Source: an uncultured Gammaproteobacteria bacterium (GTDB lineage: Bacteria; Pseudomonadota; Gammaproteobacteria; Arenicellales; Poriferihabitantaceae). From it: a stretch of DNA of 47,186 bases. The stretch is taken from contig CAMYNW010000033.1 in assembly GCA_947259885.1 (NCBI GenBank), forward strand, positions 1-47,186. The letters are read 5' to 3'. The notes under the pieces were generated by a model. That model searched no databases. It was not told where the DNA came from and saw only the letters and a list, made by a program, of their open reading frames with translations. Below, in pieces: positions 15,073 to 23,982 of this stretch (the stretch's first letter is position 1; the number at the start of each line of letters is the position of its first letter). A program made the translations under genes and the position numbers.

Positions 15073-15666
15073 TCAAACGATCTGACAAACCTCATCAAAC
15101 TCAAACCTCGGCGCTCTGGGGTGGACGCTGGAAGGATCACCATAACCAAGATTCATAATGAAATTCGAGCGGAAGCTGGTGCCTTCAAAGAACAGTGCGT
15201 CAAGCTTTTCCTGATTAAAACCGGACATCGGACCTGCGTCCAGTCCCAGGGCGCGTGCGGTCATGAGCAGGTAACCGCCCTGTAATGTGCTGTTGCGATA
15301 CGCGGTGTCTTCGATATACGCCTGTTTCCCATTAAAACTACTTTCAGGATCTTTCATATGTGGCACCATGCGTCTGAGCCGTGTATGAAACGCCATGTCC
15401 TGAGCAACAATTACTGTGACCGGAGCGGCCTCGACTTTAGGAATATTGCCAGGTGCGACTGCCTGCAAAAGTTTTTTCTTGGCCTCGGTACTTTTAACGA
15501 ATAGCAGTCGCATCGGTTGTGTGTTCATACTGGTGGGCCCCCATCTGGCCAGCTCGTAAAGTCGGCGAAGTAGATCGTCTTCCACCGGCTGGTCCAGCCA
15601 GCCCGGGTAAGTCCGTGCTTCGGACAGAATTTGTCCGAGCGCCTCTTGGGAGATACTTGATTGCAT
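15073..15666 (-). CDS. rutE: RutE-family nitroreductase (malonic semialdehyde reductase)
   Basis: This 197-residue FMN-dependent nitroreductase-fold protein has the RutE hallmarks ARWGPTSMNTQPMR, IEDTAYRNSTLQGGYLLM and ARALGLDAGPMSGF, and the family's length of about 196. In E. coli RutE reduces malonic semialdehyde from the Rut pyrimidine pathway to 3-hydroxypropionate. No other rut gene is present here. It instead follows a pirin gene by 11 nt in one transcription unit, divergent from a LysR gene, which suggests a stress or xenobiotic role like other nitroreductases in that setting. The fold is certain, the exact substrate less so. Confidence 0.85.
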   Translation of the reverse strand: MQSSISQEALGQILSEARTYPGWLDQPVEDDLLRRLYELARWGPTSMNTQPMRLLFVKSTEAKKKLLQAVAPGNIPKVEAAPVTVIVAQDMAFHTRLRRMVPHMKDPESSFNGKQAYIEDTAYRNSTLQGGYLLMTARALGLDAGPMSGFNQEKLDALFFEGTSFRSNFIMNLGYGDPSSVHPRAPRFEFDEVCQIV

Positions 15667-15677
15667 TGGAGGTTCTC

Positions 15678-16376
15678 TTATTTCAGATTGAACAGCAGAA
15701 ATTCGCTGTCCTTCGAAGCCTTTAGTTCAACCAGAGATTCATCGCTGATCGCCGCACCGTCGCCCGAGGACAGTATGTTTCCATTCACATTCAGCTCGCC
15801 ATTTACCAGTTGTATCCAGGTATGGCGTGCCGGGTCGGGCTGCCAGTCGAAATTGCCGCTGGTTTCAAATATCGCAGAATAGATCTCAACATCCTGATTG
15901 ATATGGATAGCATTCGCGCGCCCGCCTTTTGCCGCGATCAGATTTAGCTGGTTTGGTATGGCGTGATCGATGAACCGCTTCTGTTCGTACCCGGGGTGGA
16001 TCCCTTTTTCTTCAGTCAGTATCCATATCTGCAGGAAGTGCACCGGTGACAGTGAGGAGTGGTTAAATTCACTGTGCGCGACGCCGGTCCCCGCGCTCAT
16101 GCCCTGTATGTCGCCCTTGTGAATAATGGAACCGTTTCCCATGCTGTCTTTATGCTCGAGGGCGCCTTCGATGACATACGTGATGATTTCCATGTCCTGG
16201 TGCGGATGGGTCGGGAAACCGCCCGACGGCATCACCCGGTCTTCGTTGATCACGCGTAGATCGTGGAATCCCATGTTGGCAGGATCATAGTAGCTTCCAA
16301 ATGAGAAAGTATGGTGGCTGTCGAGCCAGCCCAGGTTGGCGTGGCCGCGTTCCTGGCCAGATCTGATTTTAATCAT
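15678..16376 (-). CDS. Pirin-family bicupin (YhhW-like quercetin 2,3-dioxygenase)
   Basis: This 232-residue protein has all four YhhW metal ligands: H57 and H59 in FPTHPHQDMEI, then H101 and E103 in AHSEFNH. The N-terminal GWLDSHHTFSFGSYYDP is the pirin signature. YhhW-type pirins have quercetinase activity in vitro; their cell role is usually tied to aromatic or oxidative stress. The gene is first in a unit with the RutE-like reductase and diverges from a LysR regulator. The intergenic dyad at 16411-16431 probably controls it. Confidence 0.92.
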   Translation of the reverse strand: MIKIRSGQERGHANLGWLDSHHTFSFGSYYDPANMGFHDLRVINEDRVMPSGGFPTHPHQDMEIITYVIEGALEHKDSMGNGSIIHKGDIQGMSAGTGVAHSEFNHSSLSPVHFLQIWILTEEKGIHPGYEQKRFIDHAIPNQLNLIAAKGGRANAIHINQDVEIYSAIFETSGNFDWQPDPARHTWIQLVNGELNVNGNILSSGDGAAISDESLVELKASKDSEFLLFNLK

Positions 16377-16410
16377 CGTTTTCGGTTAAACAGTTAAACA
16401 CTGCCACTAA

Positions 16411-16431
16411 TTATATTGGCGTAAAATATAA
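16411..16431. promoter_or_regulatory. LysR-type dyad between pirin and LysR genes
   Basis: TTATATT (16411-16417) and AATATAA (16425-16431) are perfect 7-bp inverted arms with a 7-nt spacer, containing T-N11-A combinations typical of LysR sites. It lies 34 bp upstream of the pirin start and 52 bp upstream of the LysR start, the usual place for a shared operator of a divergent pair. Confidence 0.6.
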
Positions 16432-16483
16432 GATAAATACAGTATTATTGGAAATATTATCCATAGAAATAATCTAATCTAAT

Positions 16484-17404
16484 ATGAACAAGCTGCTGGC
16501 AATGGAAGTTTTTATAGCCGTAGCCGAGCGAGGCGGATTCTCCGCCGCCCTTGAGCATCTTCCGGTGTCCCGCGCCGGCGTCAGTAAGTATGTGGCTGAT
16601 CTCGAGACTGAGTTGGGAGGTCAGTTGTTCCACCGGACCACACGTAAGGTCAGCCTGACCAATGCCGGTAAAGCCTATTACGAAAAATGTAAAGAAATCC
16701 TGGCGGCGGTGGAGGGGGCGGACTGCATCGTATCCGGCCTGACGGCCACACCCACCGGTTTACTGCGAATCAATGCACCAATGTCTTTTGGCCACCGACA
16801 AATGGGGCCACTGGTGGCGGAGTTTCAGCGGCGTTATCCGAAAATCAGTATTGAGCTGATCCTTTCGGACCGCAAAGTGGACATGGTGGAAGAAGCTTTT
16901 GACGTCACAATTCGAATCACTCAGCCAAAGGATTCGTCTCTGGTCGCCAGAAAAATCGCACCCTGTTGGTTTATGCTGGCGGCGTCCAGAGAGTATCTGG
17001 AACGTCACGGTTGGCCGAACGTGCCCAAGGACCTCACAAAACATAATTGTCTCACCTATACCTATGGCCCAAGAGGAAAAACATGGCGTTTTCACCAAGG
17101 CGATCAGATTCACCAGGTTACCGTAAATGGTAATTTTGACAGCAACAACGGCGATCTAATGTGTGCGACCGCAGAGCACGGCGGCGGCATAGTACTGTTA
17201 CCGACTTTTATACTTTGTGATGCGGTCAGGGCAGGCAGGCTGCTACCATTACTTCAGCATTACCGAATAGAGCCGGCGGGTATCTATGCGGTTTTCCCCT
17301 CATCGAGAATGCTATCGACTAAAGTGCGGCTGTGGGTGGATTTCATGGTGGAGCAAATGGGTGATCTTCCGCAATGGGACAGGCAATCTGGTGCTGCAGA
17401 GTGA
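16484..17404 (+). CDS. LysR-family transcriptional regulator
   Basis: This 306-residue regulator has an N-terminal winged helix (FIAVAERGGFSAALEHLPVSRAGVSKYVADLE, ending LFHRTTRKVSLT) and a C-terminal substrate-binding fold beginning near residue 90 (GLLRINAPMSFGHRQMGPLV). This is the form common in the AaeR/DmlR-like subgroup. Divergent arrangement with the pirin-rutE unit implies control of that unit. The inducer is unknown. ATG 16484 has only a weak ribosome-binding site. Confidence 0.93.
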   Translation: MNKLLAMEVFIAVAERGGFSAALEHLPVSRAGVSKYVADLETELGGQLFHRTTRKVSLTNAGKAYYEKCKEILAAVEGADCIVSGLTATPTGLLRINAPMSFGHRQMGPLVAEFQRRYPKISIELILSDRKVDMVEEAFDVTIRITQPKDSSLVARKIAPCWFMLAASREYLERHGWPNVPKDLTKHNCLTYTYGPRGKTWRFHQGDQIHQVTVNGNFDSNNGDLMCATAEHGGGIVLLPTFILCDAVRAGRLLPLLQHYRIEPAGIYAVFPSSRMLSTKVRLWVDFMVEQMGDLPQWDRQSGAAE

Positions 17405-17545
17405 GATGAATAAAATCATGCCCGAACACTTTCTGCACCTAATGCGATTTGGACGTGAGCAAATATTGGAGTCGCCGCTTTTTCAGGCGCTGATGCCGTA
17501 AACTGTGAGTACGGTGCGCAGCGTTAAACTAAAAATTTAACGATC

Positions 17546-18373
17546 ATGTTGAAGAAAACCGAATTTTCAGCTTCTGACCTGTTTCCCGATCGGATCATCT
17601 GTATGACTGAGGAGACGACGGAATTGCTTTACCTGTTAGGTGAAGAAGATCGCATTGTCGGAATATCCGGGTTTACCGTGCGCCCGCCGAGGGCACGTAA
17701 AGAAAAACCAAAAATATCGGCTTTTACCTCGGCAAAAATTGACAAGATCATGGCTCTGGAGCCGGATTTGGTGCTTGGTTTTTCTGATCTGCAGGCGGAT
17801 ATTGCCAGTGAACTGATCCGTCGCGGAGTCAATGTCTATATCTTTAATCAACGTTCTGTAGCGGAGATACTCTCGATGATCTGCCAGCTTGGCGCGATGG
17901 TGGGCGCTTCTGAAAAGGCCGTCGACTGGGTGGAGATTTCGGTCGCACGAATAGACCGGTTGAAACGGAAAGTGTCGTCAATGAGCCGCAGACCAAAAGT
18001 ATATTTCGAAGAATGGAATGATCCATTGATGACCGGTATTCGTTGGGTCGCGGAGCTAATTGAAATCGCCGGTGGGATTGATTGCTTCCCGGAAAACTCG
18101 ATTCAATCTTTGGGCAAAGACCGCATCCTCGCGGATCCGATGGAGGTGGTCAGGCGTTCTCCAGATATTATTATTGGGTCTTGGTGCGGTAAAAAGTTCA
18201 GGCCTGAACAGGTCGCCGCACGAGAGGAGTGGCAGACAATACCTGCGGTCAGAAACAATGATCTTTACGAAATAAAATCTCCATTGATTCTGCAACCCGG
18301 GCCGGCGGCATTAACCGATGGATTAGATCAGCTGGTGGCTATAGTAGATAAATGGGTCGCTGAGCGTGGTTAA
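17546..18373 (+). CDS. BtuF-like helical-backbone binding protein without a signal peptide
   Basis: This 275-residue protein has the BtuF/FepB (cluster A) solute-binding fold: RIICMTEETTELLYLLGEEDRIVGIS, then KIDKIMALEPDLVLGF and the central helix region. True transport receptors carry a signal sequence, but this one begins MLKKTEFSASDLFPDRII and has none, so it is probably cytosolic. Signal-less BtuF-like proteins occur in marine proteobacteria with unknown roles. It overlaps the next gene, an M24 enzyme, by 8 bp, so the two are made together. No permease or ATPase gene is near. Confidence 0.8.
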   Translation: MLKKTEFSASDLFPDRIICMTEETTELLYLLGEEDRIVGISGFTVRPPRARKEKPKISAFTSAKIDKIMALEPDLVLGFSDLQADIASELIRRGVNVYIFNQRSVAEILSMICQLGAMVGASEKAVDWVEISVARIDRLKRKVSSMSRRPKVYFEEWNDPLMTGIRWVAELIEIAGGIDCFPENSIQSLGKDRILADPMEVVRRSPDIIIGSWCGKKFRPEQVAAREEWQTIPAVRNNDLYEIKSPLILQPGPAALTDGLDQLVAIVDKWVAERG

Positions 18374-19577
18374 TCCGAGCGACCTATTGAGCGATGCCGC
18401 TCCACTGGATGAGCAGGCGGTTCGTAACTATCGCCTCGAACGCGTGCGCAGCTTACTTCGGCAGCATGATTTCGCAGCGGTACTGCTGTTCGATCCGATC
18501 AATATCCGCTACGCCAACGGCTCGCGCAATATGCAGGTCTGGACCATGCATAATTTCTGTCGCTACGCCCTGGTGTGTGCGGATGGCCCGTCGATCATGT
18601 TTGAACTACCTACGGGTAAACATTTACTTGAGGGTCTGGGCACGATTGATGAAATCCGCACTGCGTGGTCGACCGACTATCTGGTGACTGGATATCGCAG
18701 TGATGAGATCGCTCGCAAATGGGCGGCGGAAGTTGTTGACCTGGTTTTGCAGCACGGCGCAGGGAATCGACGTCTTGCTGTAGATCGATTGGATTCGGTC
18801 ACGGCCCATGCGCTCGCTGATACCGATGTTACTTTGCTGGATGGAAAAATGGTTCTTGAGCATGCCAGATCTCTAAAATCCGTCGAAGAAATTCGCGCAC
18901 TGAAACATTCACTTGCAACTTGTGAAGCGGCGATGAACGACCTGCGCCAGCAACTTATTCCTGGCGTCAGCGAGCAGGAAGCCCTTGGGATGCTTCTGAA
19001 AGGGAGTATCGAAAGAGGAGGGGAATATCCTGAGACCAGGCTGATGACTTCAGGTCCGCGCACTAATCCATGGTTCCAGGAAACTTCCGATCGAGTGATT
19101 GAGCAAGGGGACTTTTTGTCTTTTGACACCGACCTGATAGGGCCAATGGGATTCTATAACGACATTTCGCGCACCTGGGTAGTGGGCGATGTCATGCCCA
19201 GTGATTCGCAGCGCAGGCTTTATGAAATCTCACGGGCGCAGCTTGAGACAAATATTTCCCTGCTGCAGCCGGGGCTGAGTTTTCTCGAATACGCCTCCAA
19301 AGCCTACTTATTACCTGAAGAATACCTGGCTAACCGGTATGCAGATGTAGGACATGGGTGTGGTCTTGGGGTCGAATATCCGTTTCTGTGGTATCCGGAA
19401 GATGCAGAGTATGGTGCCTATGATGGAATGTTTGAAGAAAACATGGTGGTCTGCATCGAAAGTTATGTTGGAAGCGCTGGCGGCGCTGAAGGAGTAAAAC
19501 TTGAGCAACCGGTGTGGATTACCGCTCAAGGCCCGGTTTTACTATCGGATTATCCGCTCGAAGACAGTTACGGCTAA
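18366..19577 (+). CDS. DddP-like M24 (Xaa-Pro peptidase fold) protein
   Basis: This 403-residue M24 pita-bread-fold protein most resembles the DMSP lyase DddP: FDPINIRYANGSRNMQVW, then GPRTNPWFQE and SFDTDLIG. Metal ligands are D254, D256, D266, H330, E365 and E380. Their spacing (2, 10, 64, 35, 15) equals that of the ligands I recall for Ruegeria lacuscaerulensis DddP (D295, D297, D307, H371, E406, E421). DddP's proposed catalytic D377 falls on V336 here (HGCGLGVEY versus HGVGLCDEW). The iron/zinc site is intact but the lyase base is missing, so a different reaction is likely. GTG 18366 overlaps the BtuF-like gene. Confidence 0.85.
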   Translation: MVNPSDLLSDAAPLDEQAVRNYRLERVRSLLRQHDFAAVLLFDPINIRYANGSRNMQVWTMHNFCRYALVCADGPSIMFELPTGKHLLEGLGTIDEIRTAWSTDYLVTGYRSDEIARKWAAEVVDLVLQHGAGNRRLAVDRLDSVTAHALADTDVTLLDGKMVLEHARSLKSVEEIRALKHSLATCEAAMNDLRQQLIPGVSEQEALGMLLKGSIERGGEYPETRLMTSGPRTNPWFQETSDRVIEQGDFLSFDTDLIGPMGFYNDISRTWVVGDVMPSDSQRRLYEISRAQLETNISLLQPGLSFLEYASKAYLLPEEYLANRYADVGHGCGLGVEYPFLWYPEDAEYGAYDGMFEENMVVCIESYVGSAGGAEGVKLEQPVWITAQGPVLLSDYPLEDSYG

Positions 19578-19585
19578 AACAAAAT

Positions 19586-21022
19586 TCAGGGTACCTGCAG
19601 CACACGAATCAGGTCGGTGCTTCCGGCCTGTTGGGGATTGCCTGCGGTGAGGATGACCAGATCGCCGCTGCTGACGTATCCGAGCCGTCGCGCGTTATCA
19701 AAGGCGAAGCGAATCTTGTCATCATCGTCGCCATTTCCATCATACAATATTGCCAGCACGCCCCAGTTCATTGCCAGTCGCTGGACCACCTTGGCCGATG
19801 AGGTGATTGCGAGTATCGGGCTTTCCGGTCGGTATTTTGAAATAAGACGAGAGGTAAAACCGGTTTCCGTCAGTGCAACAATGGCGGCGGCGTTCAGATG
19901 ATTCGCCATGGTTATCGATGCCTGAGCCACCGCTTCCGTCACTTCGTTCGAAGGATTTGGTTCGATGCGCTGCAGATAACCGTAATCCTTAAGACCGGAT
20001 TCGGCTTCGAGCGCAAGCTTTGACATGGTTTCTACCGATTCAACCGGGCGAGTTCCGGCCGCGGTCTCGCCAGACAGCATCACGGCCGAAGAGCCGTCAA
20101 ATATGGCATTGGCTACGTCGTTGACTTCTGCCCGGGTCGGGCGTGGATTGCGCTCCATGGAATCGAGCATCTGAGTGGCGGTAATAACAGGTTTACCCCG
20201 TGAAACAGTGGAGCGAATAATCTGCTTCTGGATTTTAGGTCCCTCTCCAATTTCAAGCTCGACGCCGAGGTCTCCTCTCGCGACCATGATGCCATTGGCG
20301 GCCTCGACAATTTCAACCAGATTCTGAACCCCCTCGCGATTCTCTATCTTGGCGATGATCGCGACATCCGCGCCATGGGACTCAAAGCGATTTCTCAACC
20401 GTTCGATTTCATTTGCATTACGGATAAAAGATGCTGCGAAATATTCGACCTCATGCAGCGCGGCGAAATCCACTTCCACGCTGTCATCGTATTCCATATC
20501 ATCGAGTGCGCTGGTGTTATCTGGAAAATTGACACCCTTGCTGTCCTTAAGCAATCCCCCGCAGACGACCTTGCACTGCACAGCCTGGTCTTCTATCGCT
20601 TCAACCCGAAGTTCAATCTGTCCGTCATCAACCAGAATACGTTCCCCGGGCCGGACATGCAGATGAAGGCGCGGGAAGGTGAGTGATACGCCGTGTTCAT
20701 CTCCAGGTCGTCCGTCGCCATAGAGATAAAAGATCTGATTTCTTTGTAATAATGCAGAGTCCTGCTTTAATTTTCCGGTTCGAATTTCACGACCACGATT
20801 GTCCACCATAATTGCGACCGTAGAGCCGACCTCCTGTGCTGCCTGTTTAATCCGGGCAAGGGTCTTGCTGTGGCTTTCCGGGCTGCCATGCGACATATTC
20901 AATCTTGCGACGTTCATGCCGGCGTGGATCATCTGCTTCAGTGTCTCTAGGTCGTCGCAGGCGGGACCAATAGTTGCGATAACCTTGGTTTTCCGCAATC
21001 GCGTGGCTGTGTTGCGTTTCAT
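19586..21022 (-). CDS. pyk: Pyruvate kinase
   Basis: This 478-residue glycolytic enzyme converts PEP and ADP to pyruvate and ATP. It has KTKVIATIGPAC at the N-terminus, NVARLNMSHGSPESH, the catalytic Lys in IIAKIENREG, ARGDLGVELEI and the signature TATQMLDSMERNPRPTRAE. The usual DTKGPEIRTG reads DNRGREIRTG: the Glu associated with potassium dependence is kept, but Thr and Pro are changed. ATG 21022 is preferred to an upstream start that would add 20 residues and overlap the divergent glycosylase gene. It converges on the M24 gene with only 8 bp between. Confidence 0.95.
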   Translation of the reverse strand: MKRNTATRLRKTKVIATIGPACDDLETLKQMIHAGMNVARLNMSHGSPESHSKTLARIKQAAQEVGSTVAIMVDNRGREIRTGKLKQDSALLQRNQIFYLYGDGRPGDEHGVSLTFPRLHLHVRPGERILVDDGQIELRVEAIEDQAVQCKVVCGGLLKDSKGVNFPDNTSALDDMEYDDSVEVDFAALHEVEYFAASFIRNANEIERLRNRFESHGADVAIIAKIENREGVQNLVEIVEAANGIMVARGDLGVELEIGEGPKIQKQIIRSTVSRGKPVITATQMLDSMERNPRPTRAEVNDVANAIFDGSSAVMLSGETAAGTRPVESVETMSKLALEAESGLKDYGYLQRIEPNPSNEVTEAVAQASITMANHLNAAAIVALTETGFTSRLISKYRPESPILAITSSAKVVQRLAMNWGVLAILYDGNGDDDDKIRFAFDNARRLGYVSSGDLVILTAGNPQQAGSTDLIRVLQVP

Positions 21023-21056
21023 TATGATTAAATGTTGAAAATGAGGTCGGATTATA

Positions 21057-21740
21057 ATGGCTAAGAAAATTTCACGGTTCAAAAAAATCTTCGAGCAGGC
21101 AGCGGACCGTAAGGGTGGTCAACGGGCACTCAAAAAGCTACTGCCCGACAGCATCAAAACGCCGACACAGTTGTCCGCTGTGCCTGATGATCGATATCTC
21201 GCTGAAATCACCAAATCCATATTTAAGGCCGGATTTGTATGGAAGGTGATCGATAACAAGTGGCCGGCGTTTGAACAGGCATTCTGGAATTTTGATATCC
21301 AAACCTGTCTGCATATGTCGCCAGAAGACGAGGACAGGTTGTGCACCGATGAACGGATTGTGCGAAATCGGCAGAAGATACTTACCGTGCCCCGCAACGC
21401 CGGCATGATTGCAGAGATCAACAGACAGCACGGTTCCTTCGGACGGTTTCTGGGCGCATGGCCATCAGAAGATTATGTTGGTCTTCTAGACTACTTCAAG
21501 AAGCATGGCGAGCGAATGGGGGGCAACAGCTGCCAGTATTTCCTCCGCTTCGTCGGTAAGGATGGCTTTCTGTTAACGCCTGATGTCATCCGTGCATTAA
21601 TCAACGCGGGTGTCATCGATAAACCGCCCACCGCAAAAGCGGCCAAGCGAGCGGTACAAGACGCCTTCAATCAGTGGCAACATGAATCTAGATTTAATCT
21701 CGCGCAAATGAGCCGCATACTGGCAATTTCCATCGGCTAG
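21057..21740 (+). CDS. DNA-3-methyladenine glycosylase I family protein
   Basis: This 227-residue helix-hairpin-helix glycosylase of the Tag (PF03352) family removes alkylated adenine from DNA. The Tag core is seen as YLAEITKSIFKAGFVWKVIDNKW, PAFEQAFWNFD, IVRNRQKILTVPRNAG and GGNSCQYFLRFVGKDGFLLT. E. coli Tag is about 187 residues; this is a longer branch with an N-terminal extension. It is divergent from pyk across only 34 bp, so the promoters must overlap the coding ends. Confidence 0.85.
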   Translation: MAKKISRFKKIFEQAADRKGGQRALKKLLPDSIKTPTQLSAVPDDRYLAEITKSIFKAGFVWKVIDNKWPAFEQAFWNFDIQTCLHMSPEDEDRLCTDERIVRNRQKILTVPRNAGMIAEINRQHGSFGRFLGAWPSEDYVGLLDYFKKHGERMGGNSCQYFLRFVGKDGFLLTPDVIRALINAGVIDKPPTAKAAKRAVQDAFNQWQHESRFNLAQMSRILAISIG

Positions 21741-22267
21741 GCAGGCAGCTCGGTCTGCAATACGATCCGAACGCGGTTCGAGTTTATCCTGAGCGTCGAC
21801 GCTTGCTGAGTTCAAAGGCATTTGTCAGGGCAGCCCAGAAGGTTTATCGGGCGGCGTCTGGTGTCATCCGGTTCCCCGGCGCAGTAGGCTATCAAACGGC
21901 GCAGAATGCAGCGAGCCGTGCGGGAATTGTCTTCTCTGAATGAGCGCGCTTTAAAGGATATCGGTATTATGGATGGCGACATCGCCTCGATCGCATCAGG
22001 CGCAGTGACGGTTTGACGGATTAATCAACGGCGACATGCACTTGCTGTGCCTCGGGTGCGCCTGGTTAAGGAGACTAAATCACCCCCTGCTAAACTGCTG
22101 GCGCACAAAAGGCACTTGCGGAGACCGTATTGGATCATGCTGCATAGAGGATTACTTGCGGTAACGAAGTTTTGTCTCTGAAATTCTTATGAAAGTAAAA
22201 ATGATGAATGGAATGGTTGCTAAAATCTGTTGTCTACTCGCTATAGATTCTGGTTGCCATTCCGTAA
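21741..22267. other. Gap holding a DUF1127 peptide gene
   Basis: These 527 bp lie between the glycosylase and metallophosphoesterase genes. The only coding feature I support is the DUF1127-like peptide at 21906-22016. A stop at 21885-21887 interrupts its upstream frame. The rest (22017-22267) shows nothing I recognise. Confidence 0.5.
21906..22016 (+). CDS. DUF1127 (YjiS-like) small peptide, possibly truncated
   Basis: This 36-residue peptide reads MQRAVRELSSLNERALKDIG then IMDGDIASIAS. It matches the DUF1127 core (RALRELSDRELKDIGLSRGDI), a small Arg-rich protein family implicated in RNA and phosphate/carbon regulation in some Alphaproteobacteria. The preceding codons (AIKRRR) fit the family's basic segment but follow an in-frame TAG. 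The gene is therefore either a short form using ATG 21906 or the remnant of a usual form of about 50 residues. Confidence 0.6.
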   Translation: MQRAVRELSSLNERALKDIGIMDGDIASIASGAVTV

Positions 22268-23323
22268 ATGCTCCGTTCCCGCTACCTGTTTCCAGTGCTA
22301 TTTGGACTGGTCTGCTTTTTAGTATTCGCTTACCCGGTGATGAGACTAAGCGCATGGGCGGGGCCCCATTATGACATCGGATGGCAAGGTGGGATCCTGC
22401 TCTGGATCACCGGGTTTTTTGGTATGTGGTATTCGTTCGGTGGTGCCCGAATGGTGGTCCGCTATCTGGTGGTGCACTGGATGGGGATCAGCTTTGTCTT
22501 TGCAACGACCGTATTGGCATACGAAGTTCTGAGAGTATTTGGTAACTTTAACGACCCGGAAGCGGCTCGTTGGGTGTTTGGAATCTCGTGTTTACTTGTG
22601 TTTGCAGCATGGGTGATGTCCCATCATCTTAATGTTCGACATCTCGAAATTCGATCACCCAAAATCAGTAAAAGACGCCGCGTGGTGCAGATCAGCGATG
22701 TACACATTGGTTCACGTCAGCGTGGATTTATGGATCGCATCGTTAATCGGATTAATGGCCTTGAACCGGATTTTGTGGTGATCACGGGAGACCTGATCGA
22801 TTCCAGCTCAGTGGAAATTGATGCACTGCGACCGCTGGAAAATTTAATCGCCCGAACCTTCTTTTCGATTGGCAACCATGAGCGCTATGCTGATTTGCCA
22901 AAGGCGTTGTCAATGCTGGAAGCCCTTGGAGTAATCCCGTTACGTCAGCAGAGCCAGGTCGAGCACGATGAGCTACAGTTTATCGGGATTGACGATGCTG
23001 ACCACAATGAGCAGTTGGCCAATCATCTCCCTACGGTAGGGGTCAATGACCATCACTTCAGTATCCTCCTATACCACCGCCCCCTGGGCTGGGAAGCTGC
23101 GGTGGCACATGGCGTCGACCTGATGCTGTCAGGACACACGCACAACGGCCAGATATTTCCATTTAATTTTGTGGTCCGACAGCAGTTCAGCCGCATTCGT
23201 GGCCTCTATCGAGAGAAGGATTCACACCTATACGTTTCTAGCGGAACAGGTACATGGGGGCCCTTAATGCGGCTCGGATCACTAAACGAAATTAGTTGTT
23301 TTGATCTGGTGCCGCATGAATAG
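22268..23323 (+). CDS. Membrane-anchored metallophosphoesterase (YaeI-like)
   Basis: This 351-residue protein has four N-terminal membrane helices (residues about 5-120) and a cytoplasmic or periplasmic calcineurin-like domain. The metal motifs are complete: ISDVHIG, TGDLID, SIGNHER, then LLYHRP and SGHTHNGQIFP. Relatives such as YaeI/YkuE act as phosphodiesterases, in some cases on lipid substrates. The gene seems monocistronic, with a GST gene converging 18 bp downstream. Confidence 0.9.
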   Translation: MLRSRYLFPVLFGLVCFLVFAYPVMRLSAWAGPHYDIGWQGGILLWITGFFGMWYSFGGARMVVRYLVVHWMGISFVFATTVLAYEVLRVFGNFNDPEAARWVFGISCLLVFAAWVMSHHLNVRHLEIRSPKISKRRRVVQISDVHIGSRQRGFMDRIVNRINGLEPDFVVITGDLIDSSSVEIDALRPLENLIARTFFSIGNHERYADLPKALSMLEALGVIPLRQQSQVEHDELQFIGIDDADHNEQLANHLPTVGVNDHHFSILLYHRPLGWEAAVAHGVDLMLSGHTHNGQIFPFNFVVRQQFSRIRGLYREKDSHLYVSSGTGTWGPLMRLGSLNEISCFDLVPHE

Positions 23324-23341
23324 TCGAATTACATTAACACC

Positions 23342-23965
23342 TTACGGCATTGGAATGTCACCAACCCTGATAGGAATGTCATAGCCGCGTTGAACTGCAG
23401 GGCGCTCAGCGATTGATATATACCAACGCTTAACGTTTTCGAAATCGTCGAGATCAACCTGTTGCCATTCGAATCGGGACGCCCAGGGCCAAAGTGCTAT
23501 ATCCGCTATGGAATAATCGCCTGCTATGTACTCGCTCTGCTCAAGCTGGTGATCAATCACAGCGTATAAACGCTGGGCTTCAACTTTGTATCGCTTTGAG
23601 GCGTATTCGCTGACTTCGGGTTTGAAATGCAGGAAGTGGTGCGCCTGGCCTAGCATTGGGCCAAAGCCACCCATCTGGAACATAAGCCATTCGAGAATTT
23701 GCCACCTGTTTTGTTTTGGCATCAGCATATCGGTTTTCTCTGCCAAATAGATCAGGATAGCGCCAGACTCCATCAGGCTCATGCCATTATCTTGATCAAC
23801 GATAGCGGGTATTTTGTTGTTAGGGCTGATATTCAGGAAGTCTTCGTCAAATTGATCGTTCTTACCGATATCAATTGGATGTACTGTGTACGGAAGACCG
23901 GTCTCCTCGAGCATGATGGATGCTTTGCGTCCGTTGGGTGTGGTCCAGGTATATAGGTCAATCAT
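23342..23965 (-). CDS. Glutathione S-transferase, YfcG/YghU-like
   Basis: This 207-residue GST has an N-terminal thioredoxin-like domain beginning IDLYTWTTPNGRKASIMLEE. TPNG is the Nu-class active-site motif seen in YfcG and YghU, which act as disulfide reductases with glutathione. It continues NKIPAIVDQDNG and LMESGAILIYLAE (glutathione-binding). The C-terminal helical domain has YSIADIALWPW. It is probably co-transcribed with the upstream YHS gene, 17 nt away. Confidence 0.92.
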   Translation of the reverse strand: MIDLYTWTTPNGRKASIMLEETGLPYTVHPIDIGKNDQFDEDFLNISPNNKIPAIVDQDNGMSLMESGAILIYLAEKTDMLMPKQNRWQILEWLMFQMGGFGPMLGQAHHFLHFKPEVSEYASKRYKVEAQRLYAVIDHQLEQSEYIAGDYSIADIALWPWASRFEWQQVDLDDFENVKRWYISIAERPAVQRGYDIPIRVGDIPMP

Positions 23966-23982
23966 TTTAAGACAGAATTCTT

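Noticed and set aside
18366..19577. Confident call as DMSP lyase DddP
   Set aside because: The metal site matches, but the proposed catalytic Asp is Val at residue 336.
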